NCBI GenBank assembly: GCA_965178295.1
Contig: CBCXTT010000002.1
Span: 248,001 to 312,000, forward strand
Length of the DNA: 64,000 bases
Direction: 5' to 3'
Source: CBCXTT01 sp965178295
GTDB taxonomy: Bacteria; Pseudomonadota; Alphaproteobacteria; UBA7879
Shown here: positions 1-7,937 of the stretch, in pieces
How positions within the stretch are numbered: the first letter of the stretch is position 1
How the letters are laid out: every line of letters begins with the position of its first letter
Position numbers and translations under genes: made by a program
Notes under the pieces: model-generated
What the model was told of the DNA's origin: nothing
Database searches by the model: none
The model's input: the letters and a program-made list of their open reading frames with translations, nothing else

Positions 1-510
1 ATTCTCAATGTCTTGTCGGTACTCTCCCTTACGACCACGAACAATGGGTGCCATCAGATAAATCTTTGTCCCGACTTCAAGCGTCATGATTTTATCCACC
101 ATTACAGAGATGGATTGGCTTTCGATAGGCTGGCCCGTTTCTGGTGAAAAAGGGACGCCAATACGGGCAAACAGAACTCGACAATAGTCATAAATTTCTG
201 TAAGTGTTCCCACCGTTGATCTCGGGTTCTTTGAGGTTGTTTTTTGTTCGATAGCGATTGCAGGGGATAGGCCATCAATAGAATCAACATCTGGCTTTTG
301 CATAAGCTGCAAAAATTGGCGCGCATAGGCTGATAAGCTCTCGATATAACGACGCTGACCTTCTGCATATAAGGTATCAAAAGCAAGGGAGGATTTTCCT
401 GAGCCACTGAGACCTGTTATCACAACAAGCTTATTCTGAGGAATGGCACAAGAAATGTTTTTTAAATTGTGTGAACGCGCACCCTTAACTGTTATTTGTC
501 CGTCTTCCAT
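1..510 (-). CDS. uvrA: UvrA, excinuclease ABC subunit A (N-terminal part, runs off the window)
   Basis: UvrA is the damage-scanning ATPase of nucleotide excision repair; it loads UvrB on lesions. Only the first 170 residues are present and the gene continues beyond base 1. The start ATG at 510 follows an AGGTGG-like ribosome site. The protein opens with the family pattern of an SHNLKNI motif followed by Walker A GLSGSGKSS at residues 33-41, then SLSAYARQFL, DGLSPAIAIEQK and NPRSTVGT, all typical of the UvrA N-terminal ABC half and its UvrB-interaction region. It is divergent from the peroxiredoxin gene. No defect is visible in the part seen. Confidence 0.97.
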   Translation of the reverse strand, partial: MEDGQITVKGARSHNLKNISCAIPQNKLVVITGLSGSGKSSLAFDTLYAEGQRRYIESLSAYARQFLQLMQKPDVDSIDGLSPAIAIEQKTTSKNPRSTVGTLTEIYDYCRVLFARIGVPFSPETGQPIESQSISVMVDKIMTLEVGTKIYLMAPIVRGRKGEYRQDIEN

Positions 511-648
511 TAATCACCACCTGAAAACCTAGCGCTTCGTATTCTGTCAAAACATACTGTAAATATCAAATGAAATACTTTTTGTGTTTTATTTTTAATG
601 TCATTTCATGTAAAATATGGGAAGAATTTTAATTGTAGGAGAAAAAAA

Positions 649-1251
649 TTGAGTATTCTTGTTGGAAAAACTGCCCCTGACTTTACAGCCCCAGCCGTCA
701 TGCCAAACAATAATATTGAGGAAAATTTCAATTTTAAAAACCACATAAAAGGCAAAAAAGGATTTATTTTTTTCTACCCTTTGGATTTTACTTTTGTTTG
801 CCCCTCTGAGATTATTGCATTTGGAAACCGTCTTGACGAATTTAAAAAACGTCAAGTTGCAGTGATAGGCATTAGTGTTGATTCACAATTCTCTCATCTC
901 GCGTGGAAGAAGACCCCAGTCCAAAAAGGGGGTATTGGCGATATACAGTTCCCTCTTGTTGCAGATCTTACAAAATCCATAGCACGAGATTACGACGTTC
1001 TAATGAATGACGCTGTCGCACTTCGTGGAGCATTTTTAATTGATGAAGATGGACTAGTGCGACATCAAGTGGTGAATGATTTACCACTTGGTAGAAACAT
1101 AGACGAAGCCTTGCGCATGGTAGATGCCCTAAACTTTCATCAAAAACATGGTGAGGTGTGCCCAGCAGGTTGGTGTGAGGGTGCAAGCGGCATGACCGCA
1201 ACGGCTGAAGGTGTCGCAGTATATCTTGAGAAAAACGCGACAACATTATAA
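649..1251 (+). CDS. 2-Cys peroxiredoxin (AhpC/Prx1 type)
   Basis: This is a thiol peroxidase that reduces hydrogen and organic peroxides in the cytoplasm. The peroxidatic cysteine is Cys51 in FYPLDFTFVCPSEI and the resolving cysteine is Cys171 in GEVCPAGW, so it is a typical 2-Cys enzyme of about 200 residues. I chose a TTG start at 649 because it gives the family-typical N-terminus MSILVGKTAPDF and sits 7 bases after a GTAGGAG ribosome site. The upstream in-frame ATG at 598 would add 17 atypical residues. Nothing in the sequence shows an OxyR site. It stands alone between divergent uvrA and gpmI. Confidence 0.95.
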   Translation: MSILVGKTAPDFTAPAVMPNNNIEENFNFKNHIKGKKGFIFFYPLDFTFVCPSEIIAFGNRLDEFKKRQVAVIGISVDSQFSHLAWKKTPVQKGGIGDIQFPLVADLTKSIARDYDVLMNDAVALRGAFLIDEDGLVRHQVVNDLPLGRNIDEALRMVDALNFHQKHGEVCPAGWCEGASGMTATAEGVAVYLEKNATTL

Positions 1252-1315
1252 TATTTAATGTCAACCTTATGAGTGAGGCAACACTGCTTCGCGCTCTATT
1301 TGTGGAATATAGCCC

Positions 1316-2833
1316 ATGTCCCGTAAACCGATTGTATTATGTGTACTAGATGGTTGGGGTGAATCACAAGATGGTACAAACAATGCTGTTCTTAAGGCCC
1401 GCCTTCCAAACTGGTGTGCTTGGAAAAAGAAATATCCCTACTCTATGCTCAAGGCATCCGGTGACTCGGTAGGCCTCCCGTCTAGTCAAATGGGAAATTC
1501 CGAAGTAGGTCATACGACAATTGGAGCAGGACGTGTTGTCTTGCAGGATCTACCACGCATTCATCAATCCATATCTAATGATACGCTCAAAAATCTTCCT
1601 GCCCTTGTCTCCTTAAAAAAAACGCATCGCTCTCAGACAGCATACCACCTGATGGGGCTGTTCTCCCCCGGTGGTGTGCATAGTCACAGCGACCACATGT
1701 GGGCGCTGTGCAAAATTCTAGCTCCCGCACCCATAAAATTGCATTTATGGCTAGACGGACGAGATACACCGCCCAAAAGTGCGGTGGAGTTTTTGGAAGA
1801 CGGCATATGCACACTATCAGCACTACCACATGTAAAGATTGCAACACTGATGGGGCGATATTATGCTATGGATAGAGACAAAAGGTGGGACCGGACAGAG
1901 CAAGCCTTTAACGCCATGATACTGGGTCAGGGAACAAGATTTAAGTACCCTGTTTCTGCGATTCAACACTGTTATGGTGCTAATCAAACCGATGAATTCA
2001 TTACGCCAATGGTATCTGAGACCTATCACGGTATGGCTCCACATGATGAATTGATTGCATTTAACTTTAGGGCAGATAGGATGCGTCAGATTTTGTCTGC
2101 ACTTCTTTTACCGGACTTCAATAGTTTTCCCCGACCTGCAAACTATGTGCCCCCCCCTTGCACAGGCATGAAATCCTATGCAGACTTTTTATCTCCTCAC
2201 ATCAACGTACTGTTTTCGGATGTTGCTCCGAATAAAACACTCGGTTCAGTCATAGCGGATCATGGGGTGCCACAATTGCGTATTGCGGAGACAGAAAAAT
2301 ACGCTCATGTAACATTTTTTTTCAATGGTGGAGTTGAAGAAAGCTTTTCCCTCGAAGATCGTATCTTGCTGCCGTCACCCAAAGTCAAAACATATGACTT
2401 GAAGCCAGAAATGGCAGCGTATGATGTAACAAAAGCTTTGTGTGTAGCAATTCGCGAAAAAGAGTATGGGTTTGCTTTGGTGAACTATGCAAACCCAGAC
2501 ATGGTCGGTCATACGGGCAATATGAAGGCCACAATTCAAGCGCTAGAAATCATTGATACATGCTTAAAACAACTTTATGACACTATCCTAGAAAAAGATG
2601 GTGTTCTTATTATCACAGCCGATCACGGTAATGTGGAAAAAATGTTTGATCAAGAAACACAGCAACCGCATACTGCGCATACTTGCAATCCTGTTCCATT
2701 TTTAGTGGCATGTAGAGAGTCGATCTCTTTAAAAAAAACAGGAACTCTTGCAGATATTGCACCAACAATTTTAGATTTGTTACACTTGGACAAACCTCAA
2801 GACATGTCTGGCCAATCTTTATTATGCGCTTAG
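1316..2833 (+). CDS. gpmI: 2,3-bisphosphoglycerate-independent phosphoglycerate mutase
   Basis: It interconverts 3- and 2-phosphoglycerate in lower glycolysis using two metal ions. The alkaline-phosphatase-like fold shows the metal ligand Asp12 in LCVLDGWG, the phosphorylated Ser62 in QMGNSEVGH, the GGVHSH and GRDTPPKS motifs, and the late metal site ITADHGNVE. The length of 505 residues is normal. Its end overlaps the start of envC by 10 bases, so the two are probably translationally coupled. The order gpmI-envC-ctpA-rppH is common in alphaproteobacteria, where rsfS usually lies just upstream; here rsfS is about 34 kb away, so the block has been split. Confidence 0.97.
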   Translation: MSRKPIVLCVLDGWGESQDGTNNAVLKARLPNWCAWKKKYPYSMLKASGDSVGLPSSQMGNSEVGHTTIGAGRVVLQDLPRIHQSISNDTLKNLPALVSLKKTHRSQTAYHLMGLFSPGGVHSHSDHMWALCKILAPAPIKLHLWLDGRDTPPKSAVEFLEDGICTLSALPHVKIATLMGRYYAMDRDKRWDRTEQAFNAMILGQGTRFKYPVSAIQHCYGANQTDEFITPMVSETYHGMAPHDELIAFNFRADRMRQILSALLLPDFNSFPRPANYVPPPCTGMKSYADFLSPHINVLFSDVAPNKTLGSVIADHGVPQLRIAETEKYAHVTFFFNGGVEESFSLEDRILLPSPKVKTYDLKPEMAAYDVTKALCVAIREKEYGFALVNYANPDMVGHTGNMKATIQALEIIDTCLKQLYDTILEKDGVLIITADHGNVEKMFDQETQQPHTAHTCNPVPFLVACRESISLKKTGTLADIAPTILDLLHLDKPQDMSGQSLLCA

Positions 2834-3864
2834 TTTTCCATATCTGTTTTTTGCTTCTTTTTTCCTTGGATGCTCGCGTAGAAGACATGAAATTCCCACA
2901 CGACAAAGCATGCCAAAGCCTGCGTCAAAAGTTGGTTGCTTTTTCCAAAGGCGCACGTCAAAAAGAAATCGAATTACAGCGCACAGAAAAAAAGCTGGAG
3001 ACCTTATCCGTGCGCAACAATGCGATCACAAAAGCGCTAGAGTTACGTTACAGCCAATTGCAAAAAATTATTTGTGCTGTACAGAACCTCGCGCGACGCG
3101 GTCCCGAAGTTCTGGTCAGTACGGATACATCCATTAATGGTATTATTCATGCCTCTATGATGCTGCGGTCGCTAACTAATACTCTTGTACACCATAACAA
3201 AAAATTAAAGGTAGAATTGGAAGAACTCTCACAAATCCACAAGGAAATAGATCTAGAGCGGGCAAAGATAAAAAGTGCAACACAAATTTTGAAAAAACGA
3301 TATGACGAAATTGACAAATTGCTTAAACGAAGGCGTTCTCTTCTCAAGATGGAAGCGGAAAAGCAGCGTAAAATTGAGGCGCGTGCCAACAAACTGGCAA
3401 AAGAATCAGCGAACATTCATGAGCTGATCCGAAAAATGTCCGTGAAAAAGCCCGAGCCTGGGAAGAAAATTTCTCTTGATCGTCATGGAAAATATGAGTT
3501 TCTACCTGTACAGGGGCCTGTTGTATCTATGTATGGTCACCCTTCCCCGAACAATCCAAATGGAAAAGGTATCGTTTTTACATCCAGACCACAGGCCCTG
3601 GTATTATCTCCCATTGATGGAGAAATACTCTTTTCAGGTCCATTTAGACGCTATCAAAACCTTGTCATTATCAAACACCACAATAACTATTATACGCTCT
3701 TAGCGGGTTTGGAACGTCTGGATGCAGAGGTTGGTAAACATGTAGAAGCCGGAGAACCTATAGGCCTTGTTCCAAACAAGAAAAATGCACCTATTTATAT
3801 GGAATTAAGAGCCGAAAATGACCCCATCAATCCACAAGGATGGATAGAAAGTCTCATTCAGTGA
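2824..3864 (+). CDS. envC: EnvC-like murein hydrolase activator
   Basis: This is a periplasmic activator of cell-wall amidases at the division septum. An N-terminal signal sequence (about residues 1-18, rich in Phe and Leu) is followed by a long charged coiled coil (about residues 25-215, repeated K/E/R-rich heptads) and a C-terminal LytM/M23 domain (about 225-345). The LytM domain has lost the zinc-ligand histidine and aspartate seen in active M23 enzymes, as expected for EnvC, which activates rather than cuts. It overlaps gpmI upstream and ctpA downstream. Confidence 0.9.
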   Translation: MRLVFHICFLLLFSLDARVEDMKFPHDKACQSLRQKLVAFSKGARQKEIELQRTEKKLETLSVRNNAITKALELRYSQLQKIICAVQNLARRGPEVLVSTDTSINGIIHASMMLRSLTNTLVHHNKKLKVELEELSQIHKEIDLERAKIKSATQILKKRYDEIDKLLKRRRSLLKMEAEKQRKIEARANKLAKESANIHELIRKMSVKKPEPGKKISLDRHGKYEFLPVQGPVVSMYGHPSPNNPNGKGIVFTSRPQALVLSPIDGEILFSGPFRRYQNLVIIKHHNNYYTLLAGLERLDAEVGKHVEAGEPIGLVPNKKNAPIYMELRAENDPINPQGWIESLIQ

Positions 3865-5009
3865 TAATGTATGCTCTCTTTTATATAATATTTTTTGTGT
3901 TTTCAGTGCCCATATATTCTACACCAGAAACATATCGACAACTCAATATATTTCGAGATTCTATGCAGAAAATTCAGCAAGAAAGCCTGTACCCAGTTTC
4001 AGAAAAAGCATTAATAGAAGGTGCGATCCGAGGCATGCTTTCTACTGTAGATATATATTCAGGCTACCTGGATACAAGTGACACACAGATCTTTTCCCAA
4101 CATATGCAAGGGGCCTTCAACGGCATTGGTATTGAAATCGCGCTCAACCAAGAAAATCTTCCGATGATTCTAAACGTTTTCCCTGAATCTCCCGCACAAA
4201 AAAATGGGCTGAAAAAAAATACTATTATCACACACATAGACAACATTTCTACCCATGGACAAGCCATTGATGATATGTATTTCTTGCTCAATGATCCATC
4301 GCAACAAAACATTCGATTAACAGTATGCGACAATGGAAAAACACATACACTTGAGATAAAAAAAGAGCAAATCATTATACCCGCATTTATAGAAAAAATT
4401 TTACCTGAAAACATTTTGTATCTCAGAATTTATAATTTTAATCAAATGGGATCTGCGAACAAAATTCTAGCCCACTTAGGGAAGCAAAAAAATATACATG
4501 GATTAATATTGGATTTAAGAGATAATAAGGGCGGTCTTTTTGAGGAGGCTATTACATTTGCAAATGGTTTTTTAGATGCAAAAGAAGTCGCAATCCTTAC
4601 AACAAAGTCAACACAAAAAAACCGCCACTATATATCAAGTCCCCATGATCAAGTAGCGCAAATCGGACCCATAATTATTTTAGTCAACCATTTCACTGCT
4701 TCCGCCGCAGAAGTATTTTCAGGGGCTTTACAAAGACATAAACGCGCCATACTTATTGGAGGTAAAACTTATGGAAAATCCTCTGTGCAAACATTGTTTC
4801 CATTAGAACGCTCCAGTGCATCTCTTAAAATAACAACCGGCGAATACCGCCTATCTGACAATACCACGCTACATAACAAAGGTCTTATACCAGATCATAT
4901 TGTTCCATCACCTCCGGAAGCCTTTTGCGATCAAAAAGACAATCGTGTATGCTTAGAAGATCCTGCGGTGATAAAGGCCATAGAGCTAATCAATGCACAA
5001 AGGAAATAA
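3840..5009 (+). CDS. ctpA: C-terminal processing protease, S41 family
   Basis: This is a periplasmic serine protease that trims C-termini of envelope proteins. After a signal segment (MDRKSH, then a hydrophobic stretch to about residue 27) come a PDZ domain (about 85-170) and an S41 catalytic domain. The catalytic Ser lies in NHFTASAAE and the general-base Lys in GGKTYGKSSVQT. The start at 3840 overlaps envC by 25 bases and supplies positive charges before the membrane segment; an ATG at 3867 is an alternative. At 389 residues it is slightly short for the family, with a short tail after the active-site domain. Confidence 0.93.
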   Translation: MDRKSHSVIMYALFYIIFFVFSVPIYSTPETYRQLNIFRDSMQKIQQESLYPVSEKALIEGAIRGMLSTVDIYSGYLDTSDTQIFSQHMQGAFNGIGIEIALNQENLPMILNVFPESPAQKNGLKKNTIITHIDNISTHGQAIDDMYFLLNDPSQQNIRLTVCDNGKTHTLEIKKEQIIIPAFIEKILPENILYLRIYNFNQMGSANKILAHLGKQKNIHGLILDLRDNKGGLFEEAITFANGFLDAKEVAILTTKSTQKNRHYISSPHDQVAQIGPIIILVNHFTASAAEVFSGALQRHKRAILIGGKTYGKSSVQTLFPLERSSASLKITTGEYRLSDNTTLHNKGLIPDHIVPSPPEAFCDQKDNRVCLEDPAVIKAIELINAQRK

Positions 5010-5883
5010 AGCACTTCTTAGAGACTCACTACAGAATAGTGGAGGTTTTTTGTCGATTTCTTTTTTTGTTAGTCACATTTTTTCCCATTATCTAGATCTA
5101 GCTCCTGCATTGCAGGTAGATCGCACAAAATACCGCCTAAAATTAGAAGACAATAAACCATCGATAGTAGTGTTTGTCAAAAGGGCGCATTGTGCATTTG
5201 AATCATACATACAACTTCCGACAATACAATTAAAATCACCCACGTTTCTCTTGTACACCACAGATAGGAAAGTGCAAAAAAATTTACTCAACAGTGCTCG
5301 TCAATCTACATACCAGCATACTGTCTGTGTCTTGTCTCCAGATGCAGACATTCTACAGAACGGCATGGAACATACATTATTAAAAAAGAATAAGTTTTGT
5401 CTCGGTCTCCCTTTGAAGATATCAGACAGAAAAGATGTGGAATCACCTATATCGTCCTTTGAACCCCACGCAAAACATCCGCACAATGCCTTAGAACAAG
5501 TGCAACATTACATTTTTTGCGCACTAACCAGACAATACGCCCCGCACACCGCCATGAAAGAAGGGGGTGCGCCATTTCTCAAAATTGCAGATGATACAAA
5601 TCACACAGCAGTACATAATATTCTTTCATCATGTATCCGCATACAAACACGTAACTTCAGCAGACATTTCTCTGCTACACAAGGTCAGACTCCGGTCACG
5701 GAAACAATGGAAACATACTATCGAGCGACAGGGCGAAGCACAGTTTTGTCTTATCTCACTATTCAACACCCACCTTTCCTGAGGGCGAACAGACATTCTC
5801 CTATGCTAGAGATATTAAATATTTTCTTTCAAGAAAATACAGACATGTTTCCTTCCACTCTTCTCTCACATGAGGCTGCGTAA
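4993..5883 (+). CDS. Diverged protein at the position of the divergent polysaccharide deacetylase (YibQ-like)
   Basis: I do not recognise this 296-residue protein with certainty. It overlaps the end of ctpA by 17 bases and ends 3 bases before rppH, exactly where many alphaproteobacteria carry a divergent polysaccharide deacetylase (DUF610/YibQ). The part KPSIVVFVK, followed by QLPTIQLKSPTFLLY and then NLLNSARQSTYQHTV, loosely follows that family's opening (strand, then LP..VTLAF, then A+..GHEVLL). The acidic residues usual after the first strand (IVIDDLG) are absent. A hydrophobic segment lies near residues 20-35. It may be a fast-evolving, non-catalytic descendant or an unrelated protein. 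Confidence 0.5.
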   Translation: MHKGNKALLRDSLQNSGGFLSISFFVSHIFSHYLDLAPALQVDRTKYRLKLEDNKPSIVVFVKRAHCAFESYIQLPTIQLKSPTFLLYTTDRKVQKNLLNSARQSTYQHTVCVLSPDADILQNGMEHTLLKKNKFCLGLPLKISDRKDVESPISSFEPHAKHPHNALEQVQHYIFCALTRQYAPHTAMKEGGAPFLKIADDTNHTAVHNILSSCIRIQTRNFSRHFSATQGQTPVTETMETYYRATGRSTVLSYLTIQHPPFLRANRHSPMLEILNIFFQENTDMFPSTLLSHEAA

Positions 5884-5886
5884 GGT

Positions 5887-6339
5887 ATGTATCGCTTAGG
5901 TGTTGGTATTGTATTAATAAATAAGCATAGTCAAGTCTTTCTGGGGGCACGTTACGATCAATCAGAGGATGCATGGCAGATGCCCCAAGGTGGCATCAAT
6001 CATGGAGAATCACCCGGCACTGCAGCAGTGCGTGAACTGGTCGAAGAAACAGGTATCACGAGCACAAAATACATAGCAGAAACACAAAACTGGCTTTCTT
6101 ATGATTTTCCTCCTGACTATAAAAAAATGTTTTTCTGTGGGAAATACACAGGGCAAAAACAAAAATGGTTCCTGCTAAAATTTTTGGGCACAGACGCCGA
6201 TATTACAATCAACACGCCCCCAGTAGAGTTTAAAAAGTGGCGGTGGGCTAATTTTATGGATATTGTAAACCACGCAATATCGTTTAAAAAAGATATGTAT
6301 GCGGAAATTGTGCACATATTCACCCCTTATCTCTCATGA
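5887..6339 (+). CDS. rppH: RNA pyrophosphohydrolase, Nudix family
   Basis: It removes pyrophosphate from the 5' end of mRNA, which opens transcripts to RNase E decay. In other alphaproteobacteria this family member is also described as a dinucleoside polyphosphate hydrolase (ialA). The full Nudix box is present near residues 37-59 (GGINHGES, then AAVRELVEETGI), including the REhxEE metal site. The start YRLGVGIVLINKHSQVFLGAR and later QKQKWFLLKF match the RppH subfamily. Length 150 is normal. It overlaps the next regulator gene by 4 bases (ATGA). Confidence 0.95.
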   Translation: MYRLGVGIVLINKHSQVFLGARYDQSEDAWQMPQGGINHGESPGTAAVRELVEETGITSTKYIAETQNWLSYDFPPDYKKMFFCGKYTGQKQKWFLLKFLGTDADITINTPPVEFKKWRWANFMDIVNHAISFKKDMYAEIVHIFTPYLS

Positions 6340-6962
6340 AAACAATTATCCTCATGAGCACGGATTCAATATTACAACATGCTCTTATAACATTATTATC
6401 AAAAAAATTTTCTGTTCATACGACGGTCGCAAGACCGGGAAATCTGTATGCCAAATATGCTATCCTTGATGTCCCGACAGACAGACAAATACAAAAAGCC
6501 CACCACATCGCGGAGCAAATCATATGTCTCGTCAAAAATCACTCTACATATCCGCCATACGCTCGCGGTCTGCTCAAACCATTTAGATATGATGCGCTTT
6601 TATCCTGCCTTAACGAGGAGGGAATAGTGAAGTTTTACATAAAAGACTTTGTATTTTTCCCAGCTTTGAGACAACTGCAACATATATCAGGATCTATATT
6701 CTATTTAACAGAAAAAGAATCAGAAATTCTTTGTGTGCTAGGCACACAGCCTACGCCGATTACGCGAAAGCAACTACTAGAGAAAATTTGGAACTACCAC
6801 CTCGACATTACAACGCACACTTTGGAAACACATATCTACCGACTGCGTAAAAAACTCGATGATCCGGACGGAACCACCCTTCAAACAGCGGAACGTGGCT
6901 ATGTATTGGTCAAATCATTCAAGCCTGTGATTAACGAACAATCTACCTTTTTTGGGGATTGA
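6336..6962 (+). CDS. OmpR/PhoB-type winged-helix regulator with a degenerate receiver
   Basis: The C-terminal half (about residues 122-198) is a clear OmpR-family DNA-binding domain: LTEKESEILCVL, then TRKQLLEKIW, then TLETHIYRLRKKL and the closing hairpin AERGYVLVK. The N-terminal 110 residues resemble a receiver in length and hydrophobic pattern (IILMSTDSILQHAL, YAILDVP), but the acidic pocket expected near residues 8-12 is missing and only one aspartate could stand at the phosphorylation position. It may therefore work without phosphorylation. No kinase gene is nearby. It overlaps rppH by 4 bases and is probably co-transcribed with it. Confidence 0.8.
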   Translation: MKTIILMSTDSILQHALITLLSKKFSVHTTVARPGNLYAKYAILDVPTDRQIQKAHHIAEQIICLVKNHSTYPPYARGLLKPFRYDALLSCLNEEGIVKFYIKDFVFFPALRQLQHISGSIFYLTEKESEILCVLGTQPTPITRKQLLEKIWNYHLDITTHTLETHIYRLRKKLDDPDGTTLQTAERGYVLVKSFKPVINEQSTFFGD

Positions 6963-7366
6963 TCTATCCAACGCAACTATTTTACAAGAAATATCAAACA
7001 CTTATAGATCTCTTATGCACCTTAACCGTGATCGATATCTAGAACGATTAATAAGAAAAATAGATCGCGTGTTCAACAACAGGACAAGACATTTTCTTTT
7101 AAAACGCTTGTCACTCTGTATGCGCTACTATACTTTCCTCGCATACAGAGTGGATGAAAATTGCGACTTGTGGCCAATCTTTAAAAAATAATCGGATTGA
7201 GCTCTGCGTACTAGGGATTCATACAAAAAAAACCAATGGCTGCATGCAAAGTGTTGGTTTTCTATCAACAGAGCACCCTGGAAGGGGATATAGGTTTATC
7301 CGTGCGTACTCCATTCTCTTAATACAGGCAACCTTCGCCCCCTATCTACAAAACGTTATTTTATAG
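6952..7366 (+). pseudogene. Small unrecognised gene, probably frameshifted at an A6 run
   Basis: A reading frame starts at TTG 6952, overlapping the end of the regulator, and stops at 7191 after 79 residues. A second frame covers 7154-7366. Removing one A from the AAAAAA run at about 7183-7188 joins them into one protein of about 137 residues. The joined protein has a helical, basic first half (YLERLIRKIDRVFNNRT) and a second half with apparent beta strands (IELCVLGIH, GFLSTEHPGRGYRFI). I recognise no family. It could be a real gene read by slippage, a sequencing error, a decaying gene or chance. Its stop lies inside the hairpin at 7339-7373. Confidence 0.35.
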
Positions 7367-7373
7367 ATAGGGG
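7339..7373 (+). terminator. Strong hairpin at the end of the rppH-regulator block
   Basis: CCCCTATCTA at 7339-7348 pairs perfectly with TAGATAGGGG at 7364-7373 around a 15-base AT-rich loop. There is no run of T after it on either strand, so it is either a weak or Rho-assisted terminator or an mRNA-stabilising 3' structure. It separates the plus-strand block from the convergent cold-shock gene. Confidence 0.5.
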
Positions 7374-7469
7374 AAAGAAGGAACTCTTGCACAAAGTATC
7401 TTCTTTGTAAATATAGTCTTTAAAACCCGGCGTAGGAAGGTTGCAGATAACTAAAAAATAATTTCTAGA

Positions 7470-7673
7470 TTAAAGAATAACAACACCCTCTGCCCGCTCT
7501 TTGTGAGAACGTGGGTCTAAAGTGATCTCAAACTCCGCACGATCACCTTCTTTGGCAACACGTGCATCCTTAACTGCAGAAATGTGAAAAAAAATCTCTT
7601 TTCCATCATTATCACATGTGATAAACCCAAAACCTTTTGTTTCATTAAAAAACTTAACTTTACCTGTCAACAT
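7470..7673 (-). CDS. Cold-shock domain protein (CspA family)
   Basis: This is a 67-residue single-strand nucleic acid binding protein that melts RNA structure. It opens with LTGKVKFFNETKGFGFIT (RNP1) and continues with KEIFFHISAV (RNP2), the hallmark surface of the family. I chose the ATG at 7673, which follows a GAGGTAG ribosome site after a T run. The frame stays open 42 more codons to an ATG at 7799, but that extension (MEDDFFDRFF) is not family-like and is more likely the structured 5' leader typical of csp mRNAs. Confidence 0.92.
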   Translation of the reverse strand: MLTGKVKFFNETKGFGFITCDNDGKEIFFHISAVKDARVAKEGDRAEFEITLDPRSHKERAEGVVIL

Positions 7674-7937
7674 AAAAAAAACTACCTCATCAAAAATTAA
7701 ACACCATTCTTTAGAAACACCAAATAAATGCTTGGCAACAAACTTTTTTGAGATAGTTAGATCAATATCAAAAAATCTATCAAAAAAATCATCTTCCATA
7801 AGAATATTAAAAACTTAAGCAGAAATACAAGAAAAATACAATCTAAAAAAGAAAAAATATTCCCCATGTCCTAAAAACATGGTTTTGTCTATCAAAATCG
7901 TTTGATTTTTTACCTTAAACATATGTATGATGTAAAT

